Shown here in pieces: positions 9,213 through 18,305 of a stretch of DNA of 49,875 nt. The notes under the pieces were generated by a model. It was not told where the DNA came from and ran no database searches. It saw only the letters and a program-made list of their open reading frames with translations. The stretch's first letter is position 1; each line of letters begins with the position of its first letter. Origin of the DNA: Chitinophagaceae bacterium (GTDB lineage: Bacteria > Bacteroidota > Bacteroidia > Chitinophagales > Chitinophagaceae). The DNA is taken from positions 1 to 49,875 of the forward strand of contig CAHJWK010000023.1 of NCBI GenBank assembly GCA_903642275.1, written 5' to 3'. Made by a program: the position numbers and the translations under genes.

Positions 9213-9440
9213 ATGTCAAAAGGAAAAAACCAGCACGTTGTACCACATGATGGAAACTGGGCAATAAGAGGTGCTGGCAATGAGAAGACTACAAAGGTTG
9301 TAGAAACGCAAAAAGAAGCTATACAAATAGCAAGAGAAATTTCAATCAATCAACAATCTGAACTGTTTATTCACGGTAGAAACGGGCAAATACGTGAAAG
9401 GAATACATACGGTGAAGATCATTACCCACCTAAAGGGTAA
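9213..9440 (+). CDS. DUF2188 domain small protein
   Basis: This 75-residue protein contains HVVPHDGNWAIRGAGNEKTTKV, then TQKEAIQIAREI, then HGRNGQIRERNTYG, which is the whole DUF2188 domain. Function is unknown. Such proteins turn up often on mobile elements. A short inverted repeat (AGTGCTA/TAGCACT) lies in the leader. It is followed 8 nt later by another small gene and then a terminator, so the two form a small operon between the IetAS-like pair and the convergent ATPase gene. Confidence 0.8.
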   Translation: MSKGKNQHVVPHDGNWAIRGAGNEKTTKVVETQKEAIQIAREISINQQSELFIHGRNGQIRERNTYGEDHYPPKG

Positions 9441-9448
9441 GAGTGATT

Positions 9449-9709
9449 ATGAAAATTCAAGTCGCTCTTGTTAAGGAGCAAGGCGTAAACTTTGCAATTG
9501 TTATAGTGAAGTCTTTTGTATTGCAAAGTACATTTGAAGCAAATAAAGCCCGGCAATCATTTGCTTCACTCTTTCCAGGCTTGCCAATTATTTTGATGGC
9601 ACAGGATGGAAGCGGCAGACCGACTTATCAAGGAAGAACTGATATAGTAAACTTTCTTGTAAACGTTCCAATGTCAGTTATACCTTGGAAAGAATACAGT
9701 TACAACTAA
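9449..9709 (+). CDS. Small protein of unknown function
   Basis: This 86-residue protein has no domain I can name. It is mildly hydrophobic near residues 14-24 and has a conserved-looking SGRPTYQGRTDIVNFL segment toward the C-terminus. I chose ATG 9449 over GTG 9443: a purine-rich AAAGGG lies 11 nt before the ATG. It follows the DUF2188 gene by 8 nt and ends just before a terminator, so it is probably co-transcribed and may work with that protein. Confidence 0.6.
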   Translation: MKIQVALVKEQGVNFAIVIVKSFVLQSTFEANKARQSFASLFPGLPIILMAQDGSGRPTYQGRTDIVNFLVNVPMSVIPWKEYSYN

Positions 9710-9727
9710 TAGCTGTTATAAAGAAAG

Positions 9728-9750
9728 GAGCGCTTTTTAGCGCTCTTTTT
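9728..9750 (+). terminator. Terminator of the DUF2188 operon
   Basis: A perfect 7-bp GAGCGCT/AGCGCTC stem with a T-rich loop is followed by five T. It lies in the gap between the plus-strand small genes and the convergent ATPase gene. Confidence 0.85.
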
Positions 9751-9799
9751 ATTTTGCTTTGGGACGATTTATTATCTATGTGCATTTACCTTTTATGAC

Positions 9800-12700
9800 T
9801 TACTTATCATAAAACGCCTGAATATCCACTTGCGCAAAGGGTTCAAAATGATTGCTTCTTATTAATGCTCGCATTGGTTTTTGCGATGGCAACATTGATA
9901 GAACTGCTTCTTTTGATAACTTATCCGTTGCTCCAAAATTTTCAGCCATGAACTTGGCATCTTCGCCCTCTAATTGTAATGCTATTTTGGTTCCCATGTT
10001 TTCAAATACAACTGTTGCGAAATCTCTTACGCTTTGGGATGCTAAAATAAAACCTACTCCATATTTTCTCGCTTCTCTAATGAGATCAGTTAATGTCTGG
10101 TCATAGGAAAGTTTATGTGCTTCATCAATTACAACATAAAGTTTTATTTTTTTAGAAGGACCTTCTGAAAGCATTCTATTATAAATTGCCTGCAATACAA
10201 ATCTGGCAACTGATTTCATTAGTTCAGGTGTATGTAAAGCTGAAAGATTGATAACTGAGTTTTGTTTTAAAATTTGTGCAATAGAAACACTATTTGCACC
10301 GGGAACAAAAATGTTATTTTCAAACAGGGGCTCGATTCTATATTTTAGATTGCGAACATTGCTTCCCTCATTTTGTTCCATAAATTCTAAGATCGTCCAT
10401 ATATCATGAAATTGGGGAGGTTCATTATCCCAAGTGGTTCTATCAGAAATTGAAAACCCTTTTTCCTGATATGCTCTTTTAATTGCATCTTTTAATACCG
10501 GATGTTGAATATCGCCCAAACCAAAAATCTGTTTTAAAATAGTGGAAACCTGATACACATTGCTCATATATCCAATTTTATTTCCTGTATTGCCATCAAT
10601 AGAAAGTTCCAAAGGATTTATATCCATTCCATAAGAAGGATCCAAAGCCTTTGCTTTGGTGGCAGATAAAAAAGATTTATTCTTTGAATCAGTTAAAACA
10701 TTAGAAATATATTCACCTTGAAAGTCGAGAATAAGAAATGGAATGTCTTGTTTGCTTAACTCGTAAAGCAATCCACTTGTAGTTTGAGATTTACCTGCAC
10801 CTGACTTCCCTACAATTAATAAATGCTGATTTGCTAATTTTTTAGGTATAAGAGTTATAGGATCAAAAATTACATCCTTACCATGATCTACATTTTTTCC
10901 TAAAACAATGTGAGGTTTATTTGAAACTGGAACATCCGGCTCCGATACAATATTTGGACTTACTTTATCAACTCCCTTTTCTTCTATTTTCTTTATTACA
11001 TCATGTTCACTTGCAGGCTCGTCCTCTTTTAGATTTTGTATCTCTTTTTTGGTAGGTATTATTTTTTGTGAAGCGTTATCTTGTTGATCTGTTTCCTGAA
11101 CTATTGGTTGTGTAACAATAGTTTCTTCTATTTCCGTTTCTCTAATTTCAAGCAGTTCAGAAATCTCCTTATTACCTAACTCATACACCATATTGCCTTT
11201 ATAATTATCAACTGGTTTGGTTGTACCTGACCAATGTATTATGTAACCAGATTTTTCAAAAATGATTTGGAAATCACCTTTGTTAATTAATTCAATCATC
11301 TCTTTCAATTCTTTAGAATCTTTGCAGAGATTATGGCGAATTGCTCTTTCTAAATAAAAACCAATAAGTGTAGACAACGATTTATTAGAAAGGTGAACAT
11401 CAATTTTTGGATTGTTATCATCTGAAATAAACTTTGTTCTAAATGCTTTTTCCGAATTGTCATTCTTTTTTACAATCTCTTCCTTTAATGCAAGGCTTTC
11501 AGTTATTGTGCCTTCACCCGACCGAAATTTAACTTCAATCAGATTTAGATTTAGTTTTCCTTTTTTTACCGATACTAAAATCAAATCACTTCGTTTCACA
11601 GTAATTTCTTCCTCGGTATTTCTGCGTTTATTCTGAGCAAAAATATCTATGTGAGTATCTACAGGGATAAGTACTCCGCTATTCATTAAACCATCTTTCT
11701 CTAATGCTAAACGTGTTATGGCTAAGCCAATTATTTCTCTTGCATTGTTCGGATTGTTAATGAGCTTTAAAGCAAGTTTTCCAGAAACTGATTTGATAAT
11801 GTCTAATATTTTTACCGCTCTAAAAGATGATGTGGGAATATTTATTTTATTTAATCCATCTTCAATAAGTTTTTCAATTTCATTTAGCCAACCAGTTGAA
11901 ACTATTAAACGATGTCCTACACCATCCATAAATTCTGGTGTATAGTCAATCAAATAGCTTTTCAAATTTGGATTTGCATCGGCGGGGTTATCAAAGTATT
12001 CAATTCCAAAGTTTCTATCAATTGTAAACACCCAATCGCTTTTGTCGTGTATTTGAGAAAGTACATGCCTGTCTTGTTTTCCTAATTCTAATTGTATAGT
12101 TGGAAGATGATCTATAGACTTTCCCCAATCGAAATAAGAACAACTTAATCCTAAAAAATTAAGCCCAGTCTTAAAAATTAAATTGCTTATTTCATTTCCT
12201 TCTGTTACATCTGATGTATTTGAAGGAACAACTTTTCTACTCCATGTTACTGCATCTTTCATTGTATTAAATTCGGCTCTATATTCAGCCAATAGTCCAT
12301 GCAGAAAATAACAGCCTGGCACATTCCCTACCGGTCTAGAAATTGTTTTGGTGACAAATTGATCTATAATCACAGTTACATTTGCCTCTTTGAACTGCAC
12401 TTCTGTCCACTTATCTGATGCTACTTTTACTTTAGAAAAAAATAATTTAGGGAATAATGGATTATGACTTGGCTCTAATAATTCATCATCAACATCGGGG
12501 CGGCTTCCTTCGGACAATGTATTATCATTCATTAGTTCATCAAATGCACTACCCATAAGTTCGTAACCAAGAGTTCCATAAAATGTAATATCGTATCGGA
12601 GATTTTTAAAATCATCCATTTTTTGTAATTCACGAATGGTGTTGAGAAATAGTAAACCATCCCCGGGGTTAAGCACATTCAACTTTAAAGTTTTGATGTA

Positions 12701-14911
12701 GGGATGGTGTCTTAAATAACGCCATAACCTGTCAGCTATTTGAGAAGGACTAACGGATGAAATATTTCCTAAATCATCTTTGTAGCCTAGTGCTTTTGAA
12801 CTAATTGCTACTACCTTTCTAATGTCAGTGGTTGTGCTTTTTGGAAATATACTCCAAAACAAATCCAACACATCAGTATTGACAAAGAAACTGTTTTGTG
12901 CAAACGATATTGCATTTGGCAAATTCAGTGGTAATATTTTTTCAAACCCTTCAATGTCTATTGCTTTGCTTAATTCACCAGCTTCTAATTCAATCATTTT
13001 TTTACTCCAATCGAATAACATTAGTTGGTATTGTAATAACCATAAAATTTTTATTGGATGTGTTGGAGCAAGCAAAATCATTTCTTCCGGCTCCTCGATA
13101 GAACCTAATTTGATGTGTATGGTGTCTAATTTATTTAGAAGATGGGTATTGGTTAATAAATTATTAACCTCTGCATCAGGAGAATCGCCAACGGCATTTG
13201 CAACTTTATCAGTAAGATTTTGATATGCCTTTGCATAATCAACTATCTGTGCTTGAAATTGTCTTAAATCCAAGGTTTCTATTACTGCTGCTGCATCTGA
13301 AGATGTAATGGAATGAAATAGTTCTCTTCTTGTTTCTAAAAAAGAATTGAACTCATTTTTGAAAATTGAAAGATTAATTTTTTCCGCTTTAAAATCAGCG
13401 TGCTCTATAAAACCTCTGTTTATTATATCAACACTATACGCTCCCCCTTTGAATGGGTCTTGTAACGTTTTTCTTTCTAATTCATAAAGCAAATCATTGA
13501 GTGGAATTTGATAGGTTTCTTTTGGATTTGTTTTAATGCGATACATTAAAATTCTTCCTGTTTCCAAACCCTGACTTTCAATTTCAATTTCTCGTTTAAA
13601 GCGATATGTAGCTCTGAATGTTGCCTCAGCAACATTTCTTATTTTATTGTAACGCTTTGTTTCGCCTGTAGTAGTGTCTCCATCTTCGCCTCTTAAATAA
13701 AATGGCTCACTTATGTCTTCTGCAATCTTAGCTTTATTTTCATCTAAGGCAACTACACGAATTTGCACTAACCATTCTTCACCCGATTCCAGCTCTACAT
13801 CTTTGAAAAGAAAATTGGCTTGCTCAGTCGTTCCTTTGGATGTTTTGCGATGTAACTCATTACTTGCATCTATATCTTCTTCCCTTTCTAAAATGATTAC
13901 AAATTGAGATACTTTAGGTGTCTTTCGTGGATTGGTTTTCCATTTTATTTTTAATTTACTATTACTTGTTGCTAATAAATTATCACCTTCTAATTGTAAG
14001 CCTGTTGTACTAAAGGGGTTTCCATCTTTATCACGAAAGGGCTCTAAGTAAAGTTCTATTTGTTCCCCTGCCAGGTCTTTGAATTTCCATTTATCGAAAC
14101 TGATTTTTTTAAGCCATTCTGATTCCTGTAAAATTTTTTCTGTCCATTCTTTTACCTGTACCTGATTTTGTGTTCTGAAAAAATCTAAGAGATGAAGTTT
14201 TATTTTATTGTGTTCAGGATCCAATCCTTTATTTACTAAAGCATCGATAGCTAAAAAAATTGTTTTATCAGCATCGCTAAGTTGCTCAACACATTCGCCA
14301 TTGCGTAATAAACGGGCTTGCACATCATCTCCTTTCAGTTTTAAATCAGGAAACAAATTAAGATGGTGCAGATATGCACCGGCGGTTTCCCAGGTGCAAC
14401 CATCTTTCTTTAGTGCCAACAAATAGCGTAGCTGGTTTTCTATGCGTTGTTTACGAGCTATTGATGTATTAAAAATTGCTTTTACAATTTTCTGTTGCTC
14501 TCCAGTAAAGTTGCTAATTAATTCTTTTTTGTGTTCATTTAAAACACCTGCTAAATCATAAGCCTCAAAGGTGTGTATGTCGTAACTATCTTCCGCCGCA
14601 CCTCTAAAACCCTGGGGAATAAATATTACCAATACACCAAATGATAATCTATTACGTAACTCGATCAGACGACCACTTTCTATTTCAAACGGATTATTTT
14701 TTTTCTCTGTTAATATATATGCTTCAACATCTTTTGCTTCTAATTCTGCATCGTGATTTAACTTGTTACAGGTATAAGTCATTACTGCCGTAGGTAAATA
14801 ATCAACTCTCAAACAGTGATTACGTTGCTTGTTTAGCAGCTTTGTTTTTAAGTCATTAAAAACGGCTTGTGCAATTTCTTCAAAAAATATTTCCTGCGTA
14901 ATTGTAACCAT
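9800..14911 (-). CDS. Giant HerA/FtsK-type ATPase, DptH-like / MADS-like
   Basis: This 1703-residue protein has a HerA-type ATPase at its C-terminus: Walker A VGKSGAGKSQTT near 1367-1378 and Walker B LYVVIDEAHKL near 1595, followed by ILASQS and a region on the fate of the protein-bound substrate. The first 1300 residues are mostly of unknown fold; an early segment (GFRGAAEDSYDIHTFEAYDL) looks conserved. Size and layout recall DptH (DndH) of phosphorothioation-dependent restriction and the large ATPase of methylation-associated defence systems. It is the last gene of a tight operon, 10 nt after the specificity subunit. I infer that it moves on or senses DNA lacking the host methyl mark. The exact family needs a profile search. 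Confidence 0.7.
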   Translation of the reverse strand: MVTITQEIFFEEIAQAVFNDLKTKLLNKQRNHCLRVDYLPTAVMTYTCNKLNHDAELEAKDVEAYILTEKKNNPFEIESGRLIELRNRLSFGVLVIFIPQGFRGAAEDSYDIHTFEAYDLAGVLNEHKKELISNFTGEQQKIVKAIFNTSIARKQRIENQLRYLLALKKDGCTWETAGAYLHHLNLFPDLKLKGDDVQARLLRNGECVEQLSDADKTIFLAIDALVNKGLDPEHNKIKLHLLDFFRTQNQVQVKEWTEKILQESEWLKKISFDKWKFKDLAGEQIELYLEPFRDKDGNPFSTTGLQLEGDNLLATSNSKLKIKWKTNPRKTPKVSQFVIILEREEDIDASNELHRKTSKGTTEQANFLFKDVELESGEEWLVQIRVVALDENKAKIAEDISEPFYLRGEDGDTTTGETKRYNKIRNVAEATFRATYRFKREIEIESQGLETGRILMYRIKTNPKETYQIPLNDLLYELERKTLQDPFKGGAYSVDIINRGFIEHADFKAEKINLSIFKNEFNSFLETRRELFHSITSSDAAAVIETLDLRQFQAQIVDYAKAYQNLTDKVANAVGDSPDAEVNNLLTNTHLLNKLDTIHIKLGSIEEPEEMILLAPTHPIKILWLLQYQLMLFDWSKKMIELEAGELSKAIDIEGFEKILPLNLPNAISFAQNSFFVNTDVLDLFWSIFPKSTTTDIRKVVAISSKALGYKDDLGNISSVSPSQIADRLWRYLRHHPYIKTLKLNVLNPGDGLLFLNTIRELQKMDDFKNLRYDITFYGTLGYELMGSAFDELMNDNTLSEGSRPDVDDELLEPSHNPLFPKLFFSKVKVASDKWTEVQFKEANVTVIIDQFVTKTISRPVGNVPGCYFLHGLLAEYRAEFNTMKDAVTWSRKVVPSNTSDVTEGNEISNLIFKTGLNFLGLSCSYFDWGKSIDHLPTIQLELGKQDRHVLSQIHDKSDWVFTIDRNFGIEYFDNPADANPNLKSYLIDYTPEFMDGVGHRLIVSTGWLNEIEKLIEDGLNKINIPTSSFRAVKILDIIKSVSGKLALKLINNPNNAREIIGLAITRLALEKDGLMNSGVLIPVDTHIDIFAQNKRRNTEEEITVKRSDLILVSVKKGKLNLNLIEVKFRSGEGTITESLALKEEIVKKNDNSEKAFRTKFISDDNNPKIDVHLSNKSLSTLIGFYLERAIRHNLCKDSKELKEMIELINKGDFQIIFEKSGYIIHWSGTTKPVDNYKGNMVYELGNKEISELLEIRETEIEETIVTQPIVQETDQQDNASQKIIPTKKEIQNLKEDEPASEHDVIKKIEEKGVDKVSPNIVSEPDVPVSNKPHIVLGKNVDHGKDVIFDPITLIPKKLANQHLLIVGKSGAGKSQTTSGLLYELSKQDIPFLILDFQGEYISNVLTDSKNKSFLSATKAKALDPSYGMDINPLELSIDGNTGNKIGYMSNVYQVSTILKQIFGLGDIQHPVLKDAIKRAYQEKGFSISDRTTWDNEPPQFHDIWTILEFMEQNEGSNVRNLKYRIEPLFENNIFVPGANSVSIAQILKQNSVINLSALHTPELMKSVARFVLQAIYNRMLSEGPSKKIKLYVVIDEAHKLSYDQTLTDLIREARKYGVGFILASQSVRDFATVVFENMGTKIALQLEGEDAKFMAENFGATDKLSKEAVLSMLPSQKPMRALIRSNHFEPFAQVDIQAFYDK

Positions 14912-14921
14912 TGCGATCAGT

Positions 14922-16313
14922 TTAAACTTTAGTCAGGGCTTGGGTTAAAAGTGCTTGTGCTTCATCTTCTAATTGAATGGCTTCTGCCCTTAAATCGTAT
15001 GCCTGACGAACTAAATCACCAATTTGTTTTTGTTGCTTATCTGATGGAAGTGGAATAAGAACATTCGCAATATTCTTATCATCAATTTCATCAATTACAG
15101 AACCATAACGGTATCTCAATAATTGATGAAAACCATAAACAGAAGATAGAAAGCAATACAAGTAGCCTGCATCAATTAACTCTTCATTTGGAACAACTCT
15201 AAGTATATGCTGTGAAGCTGCATAATCTTCATAATTATTATAAACAAAACAAGTTCTGCCCAATGTTCCGGAACATGTAATAAGTGTCCAATTCTTCTTA
15301 ACTAAAAGTTCATCAATAAAATCTATTTCAGTATCTGAAAGATGATTTATTTCAAATGGTTTGATTTGGATAATATTTTTACCGGAAAGAAACGGTGTTC
15401 CGAATTCAGATTCAACATAATTTCTTTTAAAACGCTTGCCAAGAATAATACGTGTTGTAAACTTTGATAAAGGCAATATGCGTTCAGGATATTTCCTTAA
15501 ATTATCCAAAACAGTTTTAGCAATTGGATTATAAAAATGAGCATCCAATCTGAAATCTGTAGTAAACTCTGATATGTTGGTTAACCGTATTTGTGACTCC
15601 TTGCTCTTGTCCAGCGATTCAAATTCTTTCTCAGAAATGGCAGGTAGCTTATTAAACTTGGCTATTAGTAAATTAGCTTCTTGTAAATAAGAAAAAGATT
15701 TCTCTCTACAAGTAACTGCTTTTAAATACAAGTCGTTTATGCTTCTAATTATTTCTCCATCTAAAACAGGAACAGGAATTTTTGAAATCTGAGGAGCTTC
15801 AATATATTTTACAACCGCTCCAGCTGCATAATCATTAAGCAATTTATTGCCAAACTTACTTTCAAGATATGCCGCAATAAATCCTTCATAATCCTTTTTT
15901 GCAACAACTCTTGCAACATTATTTGCAACTGCATAATCATTAATAATTTCATCAACAATTCTAATGCTACCTACTGTTCCGAAACCTGTAACTAAAATCC
16001 ATTTTTTCTTTACTCTTAATCTTAAACTGTTGGCTTGTTCATTAGTTATAAACGTAATCTGAGGTTCAAGTAAAACAATCTCGGCACTGGCTAAATATCT
16101 GCACTCATTTTCATCTTCTAAAAATTCTCTTTTGAATACAGCGGGATTAAAAATCTCTATACAAAATTCTGATAATGGTTTTGTTTCTAATCCCTCAATG
16201 AATGACTGATTAGCCGAAAAGAATTGAGGGTCAATTCTACATTCAGTTAAACTCAATTTATTTGATGATACAATCAAAACATCAACATCATACTTTTCTA
16301 AAATTGCGTTCAT
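14922..16313 (-). CDS. Type I-like DNA specificity subunit (HsdS)
   Basis: This 463-residue protein has the two-repeat layout of HsdS. Each half has a target-recognition domain: the first reaches VPVLDGEIIRSINDLYLKA near 200, and the second includes GKRFKRNYVESEFGTPFLSGKNI and ends in PLPSDKQQKQIGDLVRQAYDL. Each is followed by a long helix, the spacer that sets the distance between half-sites. It would guide the upstream methyltransferase to a bipartite DNA site, which cannot be read from sequence alone. Its start overlaps the stop of the methyltransferase by 4 nt, so coupling is likely. Confidence 0.88.
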   Translation of the reverse strand: MNAILEKYDVDVLIVSSNKLSLTECRIDPQFFSANQSFIEGLETKPLSEFCIEIFNPAVFKREFLEDENECRYLASAEIVLLEPQITFITNEQANSLRLRVKKKWILVTGFGTVGSIRIVDEIINDYAVANNVARVVAKKDYEGFIAAYLESKFGNKLLNDYAAGAVVKYIEAPQISKIPVPVLDGEIIRSINDLYLKAVTCREKSFSYLQEANLLIAKFNKLPAISEKEFESLDKSKESQIRLTNISEFTTDFRLDAHFYNPIAKTVLDNLRKYPERILPLSKFTTRIILGKRFKRNYVESEFGTPFLSGKNIIQIKPFEINHLSDTEIDFIDELLVKKNWTLITCSGTLGRTCFVYNNYEDYAASQHILRVVPNEELIDAGYLYCFLSSVYGFHQLLRYRYGSVIDEIDDKNIANVLIPLPSDKQQKQIGDLVRQAYDLRAEAIQLEDEAQALLTQALTKV

Positions 16314-18295
16314 TTTTTTACTTTTTGAGTTTGTAAAAACATTTCTGCAACTCTTGGCAATTCATCATCAACCATCCTTCCGGTAGTTTCTATTACTGGC
16401 AAAAAATCTAAAATCGTAGATTCGGAAAATGGCTTGTAAAGTTCTCTGCTTACAATTTCTTTCCCTCTTTCATCCTTCTTGTATAAATAATTCCCTCTGC
16501 GGTCTTTACCTACCTTCTTCACATTTGCCATAAAAATGTCATAGGCATTCATTTGTCCACTCATGCTTTCCATTAGTTTCTCCTGGTCGCTTTTTCTGCG
16601 GAGGATAAGCACACTTGTTTGCGTTCCTGTTCGTGGTAAAAATGTTTCTACTGGTAAGTCAACGCTTGCCAGCACTTGACAGTTTTGCAATATCCAATAC
16701 CTTACATAAGCATAGCCGGGGTTACTGAGTATGCTATCAGGTAATACGATGCCGCATTTGCCTGTGCCGGGTTTCACCATCTTCACACATCTTTCTATAA
16801 AAAGGACTTCGGGTTCTAAAGCATTTTTCACACTAGCTTCTTGCTGCCACTTACCATCTTCAGTTTTGCTCCAACCGTGTGCTAAATCATAATGTTCCAA
16901 TGTTTCACGCCTTTCAATCTTAATTTTTGCACCAAAAGGTGGATTTGCCATAACAAAGTCCATGCTGCCTAACTGTATTTTTTGGCTTACTTCTTTTGCC
17001 CAACTATAAGGGTCTCTTAAACTATCAATACTAAATAATCCCCCTCTGCCATCGTTATTCATTATCATATTCATTTGTGCTGCCTTCACTAAGTTACTGT
17101 TGAAGTCTGTGCCGAAAATACTGTAACCTGTTTCGTGTATTTCATCAAACAATTTCTTTTCTTCTTCCTCAGTTGGTTTGTTTTCATTTATCCATTTCAA
17201 TTTGTGTTTTTGGCGAAGTTTTTCACTCACATAATTAAATGCAATTACAATGAAGCCACCCGTGCCACAGGCAGGGTCATAAATGCGATCCCCAGGATTA
17301 GGATCAAGCATTTTGACAGTCATTTTAACTACATTTCTGGGTGTGAAAAATTCACCCTTTGTGCCTTCTAAAGTGGGACCGACAATTGTTTCATACGCAA
17401 CGCCTTTTACATCTACAGAGGAATGAATAAAATCGTATTTTTCTAACTGTGCCACTATGTAAGAGACAGTTTCGTGATTGAATATAATACCTTCCGCCTG
17501 CGCATCAAACAATCCTTTAAATTCTGATTTGCTTCTTACTTCTTTAAATAATTTTTCTACCCTGTCCTTGACTTCTTTTTGTCCGTCTGCATCATTCCTT
17601 TCTTCGGCGCTACGAATGGCAAAACGAGGTCTGCCTGTATGTGATTCATCTTCAATTTTTGCAAACAGTAATTTAAGGAACTCCCAAAATATTTGTTCTT
17701 TACTGCCACCTTGATTGGCATGAATATAATCATGGCAACGCTTAAAAGCGTACAACAAATTATTTCCGGTTGCAACTCTTAATCTTCTACGATCAGTTGT
17801 ATAAATGGAAGAAGCATCTTCGCCATATCTTGGAAAATCGTTGACAGGAAAAACATCTGTTTCAAATTTTGTTTTCTTCTTTTGAAAAAAAATATTTTCA
17901 ATGCCATTTGTCCAGCAGCCATATTCAGCAGTTGGAATATCTACCAACCACTGTTCCAATTCAGATGCACCACTTGTTTTATCTGTCGGATTGCTTTTAG
18001 GATTTGCAATGAGGGCTAGTATGTAAGGTTCGTCTTTTTCTTTATGCATTACTGCAATCGGAGCCCTCTTTGTTTTTTGTTTATCACCTTCCCAAATCTT
18101 TATTGCAAAATCAATACGAATGTTAGTTGCCGGGTACTCATACTCTTCTACCAATGTTCTTTCAAAATTTTGTCGAACTTGTTCCTGTTCATTTTCCCTC
18201 ATCCATTTTCCGGTAATATAATCAGCAATTTTACCATCAGGAATTTCACTTTCCAAGATGTCTTCCTTTGATACTTCTTTATTTTTTTTTGACAT
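16310..18295 (-). CDS. N6-adenine DNA methyltransferase (HsdM-like) with an HsdR-N-like N-terminal domain
   Basis: This 661-residue protein methylates adenine in DNA together with the S subunit. Motif I is DPACGTGGF at 340-348 and motif IV is NPPF at 451-454, typical of type I M subunits. The N-terminal 180 residues resemble the HsdR N-terminal nuclease-like domain: RIDFAIKIW is present but the usual E-x-K is replaced by VMHKEK, so I expect no cutting activity. No HsdR gene is in the window. The gene lies in an operon with a P-loop protein upstream and S downstream. The methyl mark probably labels host DNA as self. Confidence 0.88.
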   Translation of the reverse strand: MSKKNKEVSKEDILESEIPDGKIADYITGKWMRENEQEQVRQNFERTLVEEYEYPATNIRIDFAIKIWEGDKQKTKRAPIAVMHKEKDEPYILALIANPKSNPTDKTSGASELEQWLVDIPTAEYGCWTNGIENIFFQKKKTKFETDVFPVNDFPRYGEDASSIYTTDRRRLRVATGNNLLYAFKRCHDYIHANQGGSKEQIFWEFLKLLFAKIEDESHTGRPRFAIRSAEERNDADGQKEVKDRVEKLFKEVRSKSEFKGLFDAQAEGIIFNHETVSYIVAQLEKYDFIHSSVDVKGVAYETIVGPTLEGTKGEFFTPRNVVKMTVKMLDPNPGDRIYDPACGTGGFIVIAFNYVSEKLRQKHKLKWINENKPTEEEEKKLFDEIHETGYSIFGTDFNSNLVKAAQMNMIMNNDGRGGLFSIDSLRDPYSWAKEVSQKIQLGSMDFVMANPPFGAKIKIERRETLEHYDLAHGWSKTEDGKWQQEASVKNALEPEVLFIERCVKMVKPGTGKCGIVLPDSILSNPGYAYVRYWILQNCQVLASVDLPVETFLPRTGTQTSVLILRRKSDQEKLMESMSGQMNAYDIFMANVKKVGKDRRGNYLYKKDERGKEIVSRELYKPFSESTILDFLPVIETTGRMVDDELPRVAEMFLQTQKVKK

Positions 18296-18305
18296 ACTTA
18301 CCGAA

